Positions 9,623 through 20,257 of a stretch of DNA of 64,000 nt are shown here, in pieces. Each line of letters starts with the position of its first letter. Position 1 is the first letter of the stretch. The notes below the pieces were generated by a model. It was given only the letters and a program-made list of their open reading frames with translations. It was not told where the DNA came from and did no database searches. A program made the position numbers and the translations under genes. This stretch comes from an uncultured Veillonella sp. (lineage in GTDB: Bacteria > Bacillota > Negativicutes > Veillonellales > Veillonellaceae). The stretch covers positions 12,014 to 76,013 of the forward strand of contig UQVF01000005.1 in NCBI GenBank assembly GCA_900544365.1. Direction: 5' to 3'.

Positions 9623-10730
9623 TTATATTGTTAAATTCGCTTCTTTCTTCAAGAAACCTTCCATAAATTGATCTAAATTACCGTCCATGACAGCTTGTAC
9701 ATTACCTGTTTCCACGCTAGTACGATGATCTTTAACCATATTGTACGGATGGAATACGTAGGATCGAATTTGGCTTCCCCATTCAATGGCTTGGTAAGTA
9801 CCACCCAATTGTTCCTTTAATTCAGCTTGCTTTTCTAACTCTAATTCAAATAATTTAGCACGCAATAGTTTTAAACATTGTTCTCTATTTTGAATTTGTG
9901 AGCGCTCACTTTGACACTGTACGACAATCCCCGTCGGAGTATGTGTCATACGTACGGCAGAGTCTGTTTTGTTGATGTGCTGTCCACCAGCACCACTGGC
10001 ACGATACGTATCCACTTGTACATCTTTCATATCTAAATTAATTTCTACGGTCTCATCAATTTCAGGCATCACGTCAACAGCACAGAATGAGGTATGACGG
10101 CGTGCGGCAGAATCAAAAGGAGAAATACGAACTAACCGATGTACACCTTTTTCAGATTTCATATAGCCAAAGGCATTTTCCCCTTTTATGAGGAACGTCG
10201 CACTTTTAATACCCGCTTCATCTCCTACTTGTTCATCCATGAGAGAAATGCTATACCCTTGTTTTTCTGCCCAACGCAAGTACATGCGAATGAGCATAGA
10301 GCACCAATCTTGTGCCTCTGTACCACCAGCACCGGCATGGAAGGTAAGGATGGCATTATTCTTATCGTATTCACCACTTAATAATAGCAATACTTCACGA
10401 TGCTCTACTTCGTGGGTCAACTGCTCTACCATAGCAGTCAGTTCTCCTTCCATAGATACATCTTCTTCATCGATGGCCATCTCTAGCATGAGTTTTGCTT
10501 CTTCGATGTCTGTGACCAGCTTTTTATATCCTTCTACAGCATCTTTTAATTGTGTCGCCTCTTGGGAAATGTCACGCGCCGAATCTGGATCATTCCAAAA
10601 ATCAGGATCACTCATTTTTATATCCAACGTTAATATGCGTTCTTCTTTTTGAGCGATGTTAAAGTGAATCCCTCATTCCAAAAATACGCTCCTCTAAATT
10701 GTCGATAGGACCTTTTAAGTCTTCTAACAA
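9623..10730 (-). CDS. prfB: Peptide chain release factor 2, programmed +1 frameshift
   Basis: RF2 terminates translation at UGA and UAA. The main frame shows the GGQ loop (SGAGGQHINKTDSAVR) and class I release-factor domains. The N-terminus lies in another frame: TTG at 10730 with SD GAGGTG reads 23 codons (LEDLKGPIDNLEE...) to CTT and then TAA at 10661-10659. Slipping +1 at CTT-T continues as NIAQKEERILTLDIKMSDPDFW and gives 368 residues, the normal RF2 length. AGGG lies upstream at the position of the stimulatory SD of the classical site. In the usual site the stop is TGA; here it is TAA. The secA gene is immediately upstream on the same strand. Confidence 0.93.
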
Positions 10731-10810
10731 TTTATTCACCTCTTTCTTTCATTCTATACAACAAATGGCCGCACAGGAGATGTATCACCTCGCTGCGTGG
10801 CCATGAAAGT

Positions 10811-13249
10811 CTAGTCTACGTTTTGTGGTTCCAACACGTCTTCATGGTGGGTCTTAGCATCAGCTAGATGATCAACCGGTTCTTCTTCTGCTATTGTTTC
10901 CACATTAATTTGGATACGGTATAAATACATAATAGTTTCATCCGTAATAGCTTCTTTCATACTTTCGAACATGTCATAGGCCTCGAATTTGTATTCTACT
11001 AATGGATTTTTTTGTCCATATGCACGTAGGCCAATCCCTTCTTTTAACATATCCATGGCATCCAAATGTTCCATCCATTTGCTGTCCACCACTTTAAGCA
11101 TAATAGCTTTTTCAAGCTCACGCATATTGGTTTCCCCAAATAAGGATTCACGTTTTTCATACTCTTTGTGTGCAATGTCGATTAAATGCTCTTGCAATTC
11201 TGCACGACCATATTCTTCCATTTGCTCCACTGTTAACATACCTGGTTCTAAGAAGTAAATTTCTAAATGTTTTAGTAATCCTTCATAGTTCCATTCTTCT
11301 GGATATAGTTTTTCATCTGCATATTGATTCATAGAGTTGATAATTAAATTGTCAACCATATGCAAAATGGTTTCACGCAAGGATTGGTTATTCAAGATCA
11401 AACGACGTTGTCCGTATAATACTTCCCGTTGTTGATTCATAACATCATCGTATTCCAAGATATACTTACGAATATTAAAGTTATGATTTTCTACTTTTTT
11501 CTGTGCTCGTTCGATGGATTTTGTAATTAAAGAATGCTCAATTGGCTCATCTTCTTCCATTCCTAGTTTATCCATCATGCCAGCAATATTATCTGCGCCA
11601 AAAATACGCATTAAATCATCTTCTAAGGATAGGAAGAATTGAGAGGAACCATTGTCCCCTTGACGGCCAGAACGACCGCGCAATTGATTATCGATACGAC
11701 GGCTTTCATGTCGCTCAGTACCTAAAATGTGCAAACCGCCTAATTCAGCTACGCCTTCCCCCAAGGAAATATCGGTACCACGGCCTGCCATATTCGTGGC
11801 AATTGTTACCATGCCACGCTGACCTGCATTCGCAACAATTTCTGCTTCTTGCTCATGATGTTTCGCATTCAGTACATTGTGAGGTACGCTTGCTTTTGTC
11901 AACATATCACTAAGCATTTCAGATTGCGTAATGGAGGTAGTACCCACAAGAATTGGTTGCCCTGTTTTATGACGTTCTACCACATCGCGAACAACGGCAC
12001 GATATTTAGCATCTTTTGTTTTAAAGATTAAATCTGGCATATCCACACGTGCCAATACTTTATTTGGTGGAATTTCGTATACTTCTAAACCGTAAATGTT
12101 GTTAAATTCTTGTTCTTCTGTTTTCGCTGTACCCGTCATGCCAGACAATTTTTCGTACATACGGAAATAGTTCTGGAATGTGATAGATGCCAATGTTTGG
12201 CTTTCACGTTCTACACGTAGGCCTTCTTTCGCCTCAATGGCTTGGTGTAGACCATCGGAATAACGACGACCAAACATTAAACGACCAGTAAATTCGTCAA
12301 CGATAACCACTTCGCCATCTTTCACGACGTAATCTTTGTCACGTTCCATCATAGCGTACGCACGAAGAGAGGCGCTTAACAAATGATTCAATTCTAAGTT
12401 AGAGGAATCATACAAGTTTTCGATTTGCAACATTTTTTCAACCTTTGCAATCCCTTCTTCTGTAGGAGCTATGGTTTTTTGTTTTTCATCGATGGTGTAA
12501 TCTTCATCTTTCACTAGGTGTGGTACTACTTTCGCTAATTCATAATAGCGTTCTGTAGATCGTTCCCCTGGGCCAGAAATAATGAGCGGTGTACGTGCTT
12601 CGTCAATTAAAATGGAGTCCACTTCATCGACGATGGCATAGTTCAACGGACGTTGTACCATTTGATCCGCATGGACAACCATATTATCACGCAAATAGTC
12701 AAAGCCAAACTCATTATTCGTACCATAGGTAATATCTGCACCATAGGATTGTTTCCGTTGGTCATAATCTAAACCGGCTACGATTAAGCCCGTAGATAAA
12801 CCAAGGAAGTTGTATAAACGTCCCATCCATTCGCTATCACGTTTCGCCAAGTAATCGTTCACTGTTACCACGTGCACACCTTTACCAGATAGAGCATTTA
12901 AATATACTGGTAATGTAGCTACCAATGTTTTACCTTCACCAGTACGCATCTCTGCAATATTACCACGATGCAATACAATACCACCAATCATTTGCACGTC
13001 AAAGTGACGCATACCCAATACACGCTTGGATGCTTCACGAACCACAGCAAATGCTTCTGGTAAAATATCATCTAATGTTTCACCATTAGCCAATCTTGAT
13101 TTGAACTCCTCTGTCTTTGCGCGCAAAGAAGTATCACTCAAGGATAACAATTCTGGTTCCAATCCATTAATCTCTTCAACAATAGATCGAATCCGTTTAA
13201 TTTCTTTTGCATTTTTATTGCCTAATAGTTTTTGTATAAAACCTAACAA
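10811..13249 (-). CDS. secA: Preprotein translocase ATPase SecA
   Basis: An 812-residue Sec[14 protein letters not shown] opening, Walker [12 protein letters not shown] (about 100-108), the DEVDSILID Walker B region, the preprotein-binding domain, and the second helicase domain with [11 protein letters not shown] and [10 protein letters not shown]. It drives Sec-dependent export at the cytoplasmic membrane. The C-terminus ends [29 protein letters not shown] and lacks the Cys-rich zinc-binding tail seen in many bacteria, so SecB binding through that tail is not expected. A strong promoter lies upstream at 13305-13333. Confidence 0.97.
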   Translation of the reverse strand: MLGFIQKLLGNKNAKEIKRIRSIVEEINGLEPELLSLSDTSLRAKTEEFKSRLANGETLDDILPEAFAVVREASKRVLGMRHFDVQMIGGIVLHRGNIAEMRTGEGKTLVATLPVYLNALSGKGVHVVTVNDYLAKRDSEWMGRLYNFLGLSTGLIVAGLDYDQRKQSYGADITYGTNNEFGFDYLRDNMVVHADQMVQRPLNYAIVDEVDSILIDEARTPLIISGPGERSTERYYELAKVVPHLVKDEDYTIDEKQKTIAPTEEGIAKVEKMLQIENLYDSSNLELNHLLSASLRAYAMMERDKDYVVKDGEVVIVDEFTGRLMFGRRYSDGLHQAIEAKEGLRVERESQTLASITFQNYFRMYEKLSGMTGTAKTEEQEFNNIYGLEVYEIPPNKVLARVDMPDLIFKTKDAKYRAVVRDVVERHKTGQPILVGTTSITQSEMLSDMLTKASVPHNVLNAKHHEQEAEIVANAGQRGMVTIATNMAGRGTDISLGEGVAELGGLHILGTERHESRRIDNQLRGRSGRQGDNGSSQFFLSLEDDLMRIFGADNIAGMMDKLGMEEDEPIEHSLITKSIERAQKKVENHNFNIRKYILEYDDVMNQQREVLYGQRRLILNNQSLRETILHMVDNLIINSMNQYADEKLYPEEWNYEGLLKHLEIYFLEPGMLTVEQMEEYGRAELQEHLIDIAHKEYEKRESLFGETNMRELEKAIMLKVVDSKWMEHLDAMDMLKEGIGLRAYGQKNPLVEYKFEAYDMFESMKEAITDETIMYLYRIQINVETIAEEEPVDHLADAKTHHEDVLEPQNVD

Positions 13250-13304
13250 CTATCTCAACTCCTTATATGTGGAAAGTTTCAATTAAAGACTATGTATCTA
13301 AATT

Positions 13305-13333
13305 ATTATAGCCTACTAGCAAGTAATAGTCAA
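13305..13333 (-). promoter_or_regulatory. secA promoter
   Basis: On the minus strand, -35 TTGACT (13333-13328), a 17 nt spacer and -10 TATAAT (13310-13305), about 55 nt before the secA start. It is a near-consensus housekeeping-sigma promoter. Confidence 0.75.
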
Positions 13334-13375
13334 AAAGAAGTGCTTTTTTTAAGCCATTTTCATGGAATACTCATA

Positions 13376-13419
13376 AAATAAATACTAGGAAGTCATCCTC
13401 TTTTATAACTTCCTAGTAT
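13376..13419 (-). terminator. Terminator after the 145-residue orphan
   Basis: Perfect 12 bp inverted repeat (ATACTAGGAAGT at 13382-13393 and its complement at 13408-13419). On the minus strand it is followed by a T-rich tail. It sits 17 nt after the stop of the gene at 13436. Confidence 0.7.
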
Positions 13420-13435
13420 CCATATTCTATATTCA

Positions 13436-13873
13436 TTAATGTAATAAAGGTTTCTGTGCCTCTTGCATACGCTGTTTCATACTCCAACACTGATACGAAC
13501 GTTGCAACTCAAGTAACTGCTCTTTCAAAGATTTTCCTTGCAGTAAATAACGAACTAAATCTGCAGACTTCCAATATAACTCATCAATCTTTACAGCTTT
13601 CACATAATTAATGGTTCCTTCATTGCAGATAATAACATCTACCAAACTTACATATTCTTCTACAATTCCATCATTAAAATTAGCACATTCCAACTGATTT
13701 TCAACAATAGCTAAATTCATACAGGTACAAAGCATACACATATAATCTACAGCCCCATCTAACTTTTTAGGTGTTAGCGCGGTCTGTAATTGTTGTTTAG
13801 CTACCTCTATAGAGGTACTAAAAAGAATTTTGTAAAATCCAGTTTTATCTAATGTATATTCGTATTCATTCAT
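13436..13873 (-). CDS. Hypothetical protein, 145 residues
   Basis: I do not recognise this protein. It starts MNEYEYTLDKTGFYKILF with a good SD (GAGGAGAG). It is predicted soluble and mostly helical, with a short Cys cluster CMLCTC near residues 46-51 and a C-terminal charged helix (LKEQLLELQRSYQCWSMKQRM). It stands alone between secA and tRNA-Leu with its own terminator. No signal peptide or membrane segment is seen. Coding is supported by the ribosome site, the terminator and the length. Confidence 0.65.
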   Translation of the reverse strand: MNEYEYTLDKTGFYKILFSTSIEVAKQQLQTALTPKKLDGAVDYMCMLCTCMNLAIVENQLECANFNDGIVEEYVSLVDVIICNEGTINYVKAVKIDELYWKSADLVRYLLQGKSLKEQLLELQRSYQCWSMKQRMQEAQKPLLH

Positions 13874-14267
13874 AGCTCTCTCCTCGATTGATTTTCTATT
13901 TCTTTCATACGCTGTTATACATAGCTCTACATAGTTCTACACACTCACCCGACCTAGGGTACCTCCTTTCTTACATATTATATATCAATATAGTTTATCA
14001 CTCCAACTAGACCTTTGAGCGATATACATGACTTACATTGCATTTTGGGATTTATTATCATAGTATTTTCTTTTTTATCATATATAATTTTTCACAAATC
14101 GTCAATTACTTTTCATGATGAAAGCTATATTTATTAATCATAATAACTTATACTATCAGCTATTCTCATATCATACATGTAGACAAGATTATAGTTTTCT
14201 TATCTCTCTTAATCGATTAATACAGAATCAATCTATAATAAAAACAAATCTGCTATATACTCGGGCA
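13874..14267. other. AT-rich intergenic stretch
   Basis: No gene could be supported here. Upstream of the orphan at 13436 the minus strand carries a TATAAT-like box near 13985 and a strong SD-like AAGGAGG near 13970 that is not followed by a sensible reading frame. The remainder to the tRNA terminator is very AT-rich with no clear structure. Confidence 0.5.
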
Positions 14268-14302
14268 ACAAAAAAGCAGATACTATTTACACAGTATCTG
14301 CT
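14268..14302 (-). terminator. Terminator of tRNA-Leu
   Basis: Perfect 10 bp arms (AGCAGATACT and AGTATCTGCT) around an 8 nt loop. On the minus strand the hairpin is followed by six T residues. It begins 7 nt after the tRNA CCA end. Confidence 0.88.
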
Positions 14303-14308
14303 AATCGT

Positions 14309-14392
14309 TGGTGCCGGAGGTGGGACTTGAACCCACACGGTGTTACCCGCTTGATTTTGAGTCAAGTGCGTCTGCCATTCCGCCACTCCGGC
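14309..14392 (-). tRNA. tRNA-Leu (anticodon CAA)
   Basis: The minus strand folds as an 84 nt class II tRNA with encoded CCA. The acceptor stem GCCGGAG pairs with CTCCGGC. The anticodon stem CTTGA/TCAAG encloses loop CTCAAAA, giving anticodon CAA (codon UUG). There is a variable arm (GCGGGTAACACCGT region) and a T-arm GTGGG-TTCAAGT-CCCAC. It has its own promoter (14407-14435) and terminator. Confidence 0.97.
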
Positions 14393-14406
14393 TTGTCAAC
14401 GATATT

Positions 14407-14435
14407 AGTATACACAGAGTCTGAAAAAATGTCAA
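14407..14435 (-). promoter_or_regulatory. tRNA-Leu promoter
   Basis: Minus-strand -35 TTGACA (14435-14430), 17 nt spacer, -10 TATACT (14412-14407), 15 nt before the tRNA 5' end. Confidence 0.85.
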
Positions 14436-14510
14436 TTATTTTTCACTTTTTACACTATACCTAAAACGCAAAATTCGATTACATTTTTACATCACTCTTT
14501 GCTATCTTCG

Positions 14511-15887
14511 CTATTTACGTTGACCATAAGCCTCACAGGAGTCTACAAATCTTTTGGCAGCCTCTTCACTACCAGAGAAGTTAATATGCAAATAAGAGGC
14601 TAAAATATTTTTATACGCATACCCACCCTGATATGCTTTAGGTTTACGCCCACCTACTAACTCAAAGGCCCACGGAAATGGGCTCTGCGTCGGTGTCATG
14701 GTAGAAAAATGAAATTCGTGTCCACGCAACGAATTCTTTACCGACCCCAGAATATTAGGCTCTAGCATAGTAGCACTCACATATCCCACACGTTGTAAAC
14801 TTTGTTGCATTTCACAAGTTGCTGGCACAATACCTACCATCGGGTGCGTAGCTCCTTCAAAATCTGTTACCGATTCCGTCATATACATGAGACCACCACA
14901 TTCGGCATAGATTGGCATACCTTTCTCACTAGCTTTACGAATACTATCCTTCATAGATTCATTCATTCCCAGTTGAGACAAAAACATTTCTGGGAAGCCT
15001 CCACCAAAAAAGACTCCATCCACATCTGGCAATGCTTGATCTCGTAGAGGGCTAAAGTAATGTAACTCAGCTCCTTCAGCTTCTAACGCAGATAAACTAG
15101 CTGGATAGTAGAAAGAAAATGCTTCGTCCATGGCAATACCGATGCGCGCACGTTTCTCTATGGTCTCTACTACCTCCACAGTTTCCACAGATAAGTCTGC
15201 CGCACTTTGAGCTAACTCTACTAAGGCTTCCAAATTCACCATGACTTTCACAGCTTCTCGAATGGTAGTAATCGCCTCTGTGGGATCAATTTCTGTCACT
15301 GGTGTCAATCCTAAGTGGCGTTCTGGTGATTGCATGCGTTCATCACGACGAATGGCGCCTAGTACAGGAACCCCTAATTTTTTCATCGCCGTCCGTATCA
15401 TATGTTCATGATTATCTGATCCTAATCGATTTAAAATAACTCCACCAAATTGTACATCCGGATCATAATCCCGAAAGCCTTTAGCAATGGCTGCCGCACT
15501 TTCTCCCATAGCCTTACAGTCAATCACCAACACCACTGGAGCTTTTAAATCCTTCGCAACTTGCGCAGTGGAACTAACGCCTTCACGTCCCCCATCATAA
15601 AGCCCCATTACGCCTTCTATAATGGAAATATCTGCCGTTTCTGCTTGTCCTGCAAAAAAAGGTATTAATTTATGTGGTGGCACAAGCCAGGTATCTAAGT
15701 TATAACATTCTCGTTGGCTAGCAATTTTATGAAAGCCCGGATCAATATAATCCGGGCCTACTTTAAATGCCTGTACTGCTTTGCCCTGCTCTGTCAAAGC
15801 TGCCAAAAGCCCTGCTACAATAGTTGTTTTGCCGACACCTGAGTTGGTGCCTGCTATGACAATTCTTGGTCGTTGTACAGTGTTCAT
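14511..15887 (-). CDS. cbiA: Cobyrinate a,c-diamide synthase
   Basis: A 458-residue enzyme: an N-terminal P-loop AGTNSGVGKTTIVAGL (about 12-27), KVGPDYIDPGFH substrate loop, EGVMGLYDG, and a C-terminal class I glutaminase domain with its nucleophile at about C330 (IYAECGGLMYM) and the motif FFGGGFPE. It amidates the a and c side chains of cobyrinate with ATP and glutamine, in the cobalamin pathway. Its start follows the stop of the methyltransferase gene by 10 nt. It is the last gene of this small cobalamin cluster. Confidence 0.94.
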   Translation of the reverse strand: MNTVQRPRIVIAGTNSGVGKTTIVAGLLAALTEQGKAVQAFKVGPDYIDPGFHKIASQRECYNLDTWLVPPHKLIPFFAGQAETADISIIEGVMGLYDGGREGVSSTAQVAKDLKAPVVLVIDCKAMGESAAAIAKGFRDYDPDVQFGGVILNRLGSDNHEHMIRTAMKKLGVPVLGAIRRDERMQSPERHLGLTPVTEIDPTEAITTIREAVKVMVNLEALVELAQSAADLSVETVEVVETIEKRARIGIAMDEAFSFYYPASLSALEAEGAELHYFSPLRDQALPDVDGVFFGGGFPEMFLSQLGMNESMKDSIRKASEKGMPIYAECGGLMYMTESVTDFEGATHPMVGIVPATCEMQQSLQRVGYVSATMLEPNILGSVKNSLRGHEFHFSTMTPTQSPFPWAFELVGGRKPKAYQGGYAYKNILASYLHINFSGSEEAAKRFVDSCEAYGQRK

Positions 15888-15897
15888 AACATACCTC

Positions 15898-16605
15898 TTA
15901 GCGATCTTTACGCTTCGCCAAAATTGTAGATAAATAATTTAGTTTTGTATCAGATGGCAAAGCATCTACATTGCGATAGACTTCTTCCTCTGGCAGTCCA
16001 ACACGAGAAATCATCACAGCTTCATCTGCCATATCATGTTTACGAAGTGTTTCTTGTACTTCTGCAAAGTTTCTATACACTTTCATAATAACCGCATCAT
16101 CAGCTACGGCAAGTACAGCGTCAATTTTTTCTTTTGGTGCTGTAGCTGGAATAATCGCTAACACTTCTTCTTTTTCTACAATTGGGTACCCCAAGTGGGA
16201 TCCAATAGCACAGAATGCCGTAACGCCAGGAATTGTTTCAATCTCAAAGCCAGCAGATTCTACCAAACGATACACATACATATATGTACTGTAGAACATA
16301 GGATCTCCCAATGTTAAAAATACAACGTTTTTACCTTCTTCTAGTAATCCAGTAATGATTTTACGTGCTTCTTCCCAGCCTTTAGATTGTTCATTATCAT
16401 CCAATACCATTGGAAATACAACAGGTACAATTTCTGTATGCTCTTGAATATATGGTTCCGCGATATGCAATGCAACCGATCCATCTTTCTTTTCTGTTTT
16501 CGGTGTGATGATGACATCTGCTTCCCCAACAATACGAGCAGCTTTCACCGTCATTAACTCAGAGTCTCCTGGACCTACACCAATACCATATAATTTACCC
16601 TTCAT
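15898..16605 (-). CDS. cbiL: Precorrin-2 / cobalt-factor II C20-methyltransferase
   Basis: A 235-residue SAM-dependent tetrapyrrole methylase: GKLYGIGVGPGDSELMTVKA, VVFLTLGDPMFYSTYMYV and IPGVTAFCAIGSHLGYP are family motifs, and length and sequence best fit the C20-methyltransferase (CbiL/CobI). It methylates the corrin ring early in cobalamin synthesis. The start at 16605 has SD AGAGGTG upstream; the earlier in-frame start at 16632 does not. With cbiK nearby it suggests the anaerobic, early-cobalt route, which favours CbiL over CobI. Confidence 0.88.
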   Translation of the reverse strand: MKGKLYGIGVGPGDSELMTVKAARIVGEADVIITPKTEKKDGSVALHIAEPYIQEHTEIVPVVFPMVLDDNEQSKGWEEARKIITGLLEEGKNVVFLTLGDPMFYSTYMYVYRLVESAGFEIETIPGVTAFCAIGSHLGYPIVEKEEVLAIIPATAPKEKIDAVLAVADDAVIMKVYRNFAEVQETLRKHDMADEAVMISRVGLPEEEVYRNVDALPSDTKLNYLSTILAKRKDR

Positions 16606-16769
16606 AAGGACACCTCTTTTATCTATCAACATGGAACTAGTAAGATTTACTACTTCTAATCTACTATAACTTGTTTAGTATATCATGATTACCCATGAAT
16701 GTACATAAAATACACTTCTATACACTACTGGAAAATCCCTTAACCATCAAATTAATATGAATCATAACA

Positions 16770-17594
16770 TTATAATCTTTTTTGATATAACCCTTGCATA
16801 GCATCTGCCAAATGGTCCACATAAATATCTTGAATCTCTGCATATTCACCTAGACCACTTTTATATGGTACAACTTCATAACCTTTGGCACTTAACTCAG
16901 AAAGCAAACTATCTTCTTCCTCTCCGAATAAATCATTCAACGCATGGTCGCCACAGACTAATAACAAAGGATGTAAATGTACTTTCTTACATTCCTGGTC
17001 TTCTTGTTCCCATTGCTTTAAGATATCTTTAGGGGTTGGGAAATTTTCCAATGTAGCAATCGATGTATTATGTAAGCATTCATGTTGTAGTTTCAATTGT
17101 AGCACTGCATAAGAAGCGTTCCCTACATTAAATCCACCATGACCTACTAAAAGTAAATCTTCTGTTGCAGGAACATTTAATGACTTAATAAAACAATCAA
17201 TTAAAATTTGATAATCGTCTGGCACTTCCTCCTCTTGTCCCATAAAATATAAAAGAGGTCTACCAAATACGATTTCTTGTACAGATCCCTGTCCATTAAA
17301 AGCCATAATATTCTTGCGAAGTTTATCGAACTCTGCACCACCTACTAAATGTGTAGGCTGTACAATAATACGTTCATACCCTTCTGCCACAATCGATTCC
17401 ATAGCTTCAATTTCATTTTGGAATACAACATTTCTATCTTTCAAACGTTTAATAACAATACGCGATGTGAAAGCCACTCGAACTTCATGATTTGGATTCG
17501 CCTTGCGAATAGCATCCACTACTGGAATAATTTGATTTTCTCTCGCACTATCTACAGTGGATCCAAAAGATGTAACTAATATAATCTCTTTCAT
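16770..17594 (-). CDS. cbiK: Sirohydrochlorin cobaltochelatase CbiK
   Basis: A 274-residue class II chelatase: the opening MKEIILVTSFGSTVDSARE, VQPTHLVGGAEFDKL, a conserved LVGHGGFN and HPLLLVCGDHALNDL supply the metal-binding histidines. It inserts cobalt into sirohydrochlorin at the start of anaerobic cobalamin synthesis. The start at 17594 has SD GAGGT five bases upstream; an ATG four codons earlier overlaps that site. It is separated from cbiL by 164 nt. No export signal is present, so it is the cytoplasmic type. Confidence 0.9.
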   Translation of the reverse strand: MKEIILVTSFGSTVDSARENQIIPVVDAIRKANPNHEVRVAFTSRIVIKRLKDRNVVFQNEIEAMESIVAEGYERIIVQPTHLVGGAEFDKLRKNIMAFNGQGSVQEIVFGRPLLYFMGQEEEVPDDYQILIDCFIKSLNVPATEDLLLVGHGGFNVGNASYAVLQLKLQHECLHNTSIATLENFPTPKDILKQWEQEDQECKKVHLHPLLLVCGDHALNDLFGEEEDSLLSELSAKGYEVVPYKSGLGEYAEIQDIYVDHLADAMQGLYQKRL

Positions 17595-17778
17595 GTTATA
17601 CCTCATACTTAAATTAAGAACATACCTAATCTATAGTGTATAAAAAAAATAGAGTTCTGTAAAATAAATATAAGTCATCAACCAATCTCTTCTCACACTA
17701 ATAGATTACACTACTCCAATATAGCCTTCTCATTTCTATATCTAATACCTGACGTAGTATACTAAAGTCGAACATAAA

Positions 17779-17821
17779 AGAGCTATACCTAATTGTCTAC
17801 TTAACAACTAAGTATAGCTCT
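17779..17821 (-). terminator. Terminator of the clpC operon
   Basis: AGAGCTATAC at 17779-17788 pairs with GTATAGCTCT at 17812-17821. On the minus strand the stem is followed by TTTTATGTT, and it lies 10 nt beyond the clpC stop. Confidence 0.75.
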
Positions 17822-17830
17822 CCTTGTATA

Positions 17831-20257
17831 TTACTTCACGGTAATCGCAATGTCATCATGTTCTACTACTACATGAATTGTTTTACCTTCTCCTGCTTTT
17901 CCTTCTAAGATAGCATCAGAAATTGGGTCTTCTACTAACCGTTGGATAGCTCGTTTCAATGGTCTTGCACCCATAGCAAAGTCAGTTCCTTCTGCTACAA
18001 TTTTTTCCATAGCTTCATCGGATACTTCTAGTTCCATACCTTGTTCATGTAATCGTGTTGTCACCGATTGCAATAGGATACGAACAATTTTTTGTAATTG
18101 CTCTGTTTCTAATGCATGGAATACAATCATTTCATCAATACGATTTAAAAACTCTGGGCGGAAGTGAGATTTCACAGCTTGGAGCACATCTTTTTTCATA
18201 GACTCTTTATCTTTTCCACTTTCATGTTCTCCTTTAGCCGCTAAGAATCCCATAGCTGCCGCATCTTCTTTGAGATATTTCGCTCCTAAGTTACTTGTCA
18301 TAATGATGACTGTATTTCTGAAATCAACAGTACGACCTTGGTTATCTGTTAATCGTCCATCATCCAACACTTGCAATAACATATTAAAGAAATCTGGATG
18401 CGCTTTTTCTACTTCATCGAAGAGAACTACGCTATATGGGCGGCGACGAACAGCCTCAGTTAATTGACCACCTTCATCATATCCAACATAGCCCGGAGGC
18501 GCTCCCACTAAACGGCTCACCGCATGTTTTTCCATATACTCTGACATGTCGATGCGAATCATAGCATTTTCATCACCAAATAAATTAGATGCCAAGGATC
18601 TAGCTAGTTCTGTTTTACCAACTCCAGTAGGACCTAAGAATAAGAAGGATCCAATAGGGCGTTTAGGATCTTTTAATCCCGCTCTAGCACGACGAACTGC
18701 TTTTGATACAGCTACCACGGCTTCATCTTGACCAATCACACGTTGATGTAATTCTTCTTCCAAGCGTAATAATCGTTCTGATTCTTCCTCTGCCACACGG
18801 GAAACAGGAATTCCACTCCACTCAGACACTACTGCAGCAATTTCAGATTCTGTAACCACTAACTTGGCTTCGCTATCTTTTTTGCTATCTTCTTGTTTTG
18901 ATGCAATGTCAGACTCTAATTCTTTTTCTTTATCACGAAGTGTGGCTGCTCGTTCAAAGTCTTGGGCTGTTACTGCTGCCTCTTTTTCTTTTTGTACTTG
19001 TACTAACTCATCTTCTAATGCTTTCACATCTGGAGTTGCCGTAAATACAGCCATACGTACTTTAGATGCTGCTTCATCCATTACATCGATTGCTTTATCT
19101 GGCAAGAACCGATCTGCAATATAACGACTTGATAAGTGTACAGCCGCTGCCAAGGCTTCATCTGTAATTTGTACCTTGTGGAATGCTTCATAGCGATCAC
19201 GTAAGCCCTTCAAAATAGATACAGCATCTTCTTCGCTCGGTTCTCCCACTTGTACTGGTTGGAAACGGCGTTCTAAAGCAGCATCCTTTTCAATATGTTT
19301 CTTATATTCATCTAATGTAGTGGCCCCAATTACTTGGAAATTACCACGAGCTAAAGCTGGTTTTAGAATATTAGCTGCATCCATGGCTCCTTCTGTAGCA
19401 CCAGCTCCAATCAATGTATGAATTTCATCAATAAATACAATCATATCATCATGTGCTTGCACTTCATCCATTACTTTTTTCAAGCGCTCTTCAAATTCAC
19501 CGCGATATTTTGCTCCTGCTAACATAGAGCTCAAGCTTACCGAAATAATGCGCTTATCTCGTAATACATCCGGTACATCACCACTGACAATACGTTGTGC
19601 TAAGCCCTCTGCAATAGCTGTTTTACCAACCCCAGGCTCCCCTATAAGGACTGGATTATTTTTTGTACGACGACTTAAAATCTGAATTACCCGTTGAATT
19701 TCTGTATCACGACCAATGACAGGATCAATTTTACCTTGTTTTGCACTTTCATTAAGATCTGTAGCATAATCGGAAATTTCACCTAAATCACTAGCTGTAC
19801 CTTGTGTTGGATTAGAACTTTGTTCTTCACCCCCTACAATCGCATTTACTTTTTCTACTACATCTTCTGGACGAATTCCTTTCGATGCCAATAATTGCAT
19901 GGCTACGCCACCACCATCGTACAATAGGCCCAATAAAATGTGCTCTGTACCGATGTAGTTATGACCACGACTATTAGCCGCTTGTTGCGCTAAGTCCAAC
20001 ACATGTTTCGTACGCGGTGTCATTTGCAATTGCCCACCACTATGCGTACCTTTACCAACTGCGCTAATCACTTCTTGCTCCAAAGATTTCCCTTGCACTC
20101 CTAGCGTTGCCAATGCGCGGGCAGACACTGATTTTTCTTCTTCTACAAGACCTAACAACAAATGCTCAGTTCCCACATAATTATGTTTAAATTCAATCGC
20201 TTTTTCTTGGGCAATCGCTAATGCTCGTTTTGCCCCTTCTGTATATCTTTCTATCAT
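17831..20257 (-). CDS. clpC: ATP-dependent Clp protease ATPase subunit ClpC
   Basis: An 808-residue Hsp100 unfoldase. Residues 1-150 hold two Clp N repeats ([22 protein letters not shown]). The first AAA+ domain has GEPGVGKTA, then a middle region with a UVR motif ([17 protein letters not shown]), and the second AAA+ domain has [10 protein letters not shown] and [13 protein letters not shown]. It feeds proteins to ClpP, including those arginine-phosphorylated by McsB. It is the last gene of the ctsR-mcsA-mcsB-clpC operon, overlapping mcsB by 4 nt. Confidence 0.97.
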   Translation of the reverse strand: MIERYTEGAKRALAIAQEKAIEFKHNYVGTEHLLLGLVEEEKSVSARALATLGVQGKSLEQEVISAVGKGTHSGGQLQMTPRTKHVLDLAQQAANSRGHNYIGTEHILLGLLYDGGGVAMQLLASKGIRPEDVVEKVNAIVGGEEQSSNPTQGTASDLGEISDYATDLNESAKQGKIDPVIGRDTEIQRVIQILSRRTKNNPVLIGEPGVGKTAIAEGLAQRIVSGDVPDVLRDKRIISVSLSSMLAGAKYRGEFEERLKKVMDEVQAHDDMIVFIDEIHTLIGAGATEGAMDAANILKPALARGNFQVIGATTLDEYKKHIEKDAALERRFQPVQVGEPSEEDAVSILKGLRDRYEAFHKVQITDEALAAAVHLSSRYIADRFLPDKAIDVMDEAASKVRMAVFTATPDVKALEDELVQVQKEKEAAVTAQDFERAATLRDKEKELESDIASKQEDSKKDSEAKLVVTESEIAAVVSEWSGIPVSRVAEEESERLLRLEEELHQRVIGQDEAVVAVSKAVRRARAGLKDPKRPIGSFLFLGPTGVGKTELARSLASNLFGDENAMIRIDMSEYMEKHAVSRLVGAPPGYVGYDEGGQLTEAVRRRPYSVVLFDEVEKAHPDFFNMLLQVLDDGRLTDNQGRTVDFRNTVIIMTSNLGAKYLKEDAAAMGFLAAKGEHESGKDKESMKKDVLQAVKSHFRPEFLNRIDEMIVFHALETEQLQKIVRILLQSVTTRLHEQGMELEVSDEAMEKIVAEGTDFAMGARPLKRAIQRLVEDPISDAILEGKAGEGKTIHVVVEHDDIAITVK

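Noticed and set aside
10764..10804. Possible hairpin ATGGCC...GGCCAT between secA and prfB
   Set aside because: The stem has bulges and no T-run on the minus strand; a weak structure at best.
14115..14330. Plus-strand frame of 71 codons upstream of and into the tRNA
   Set aside because: It overlaps the tRNA and its terminator and has no ribosome site.
16606..16769. Possible cobalamin riboswitch before the cbiL gene
   Set aside because: No B12-box-like sequence or long structured leader could be seen.
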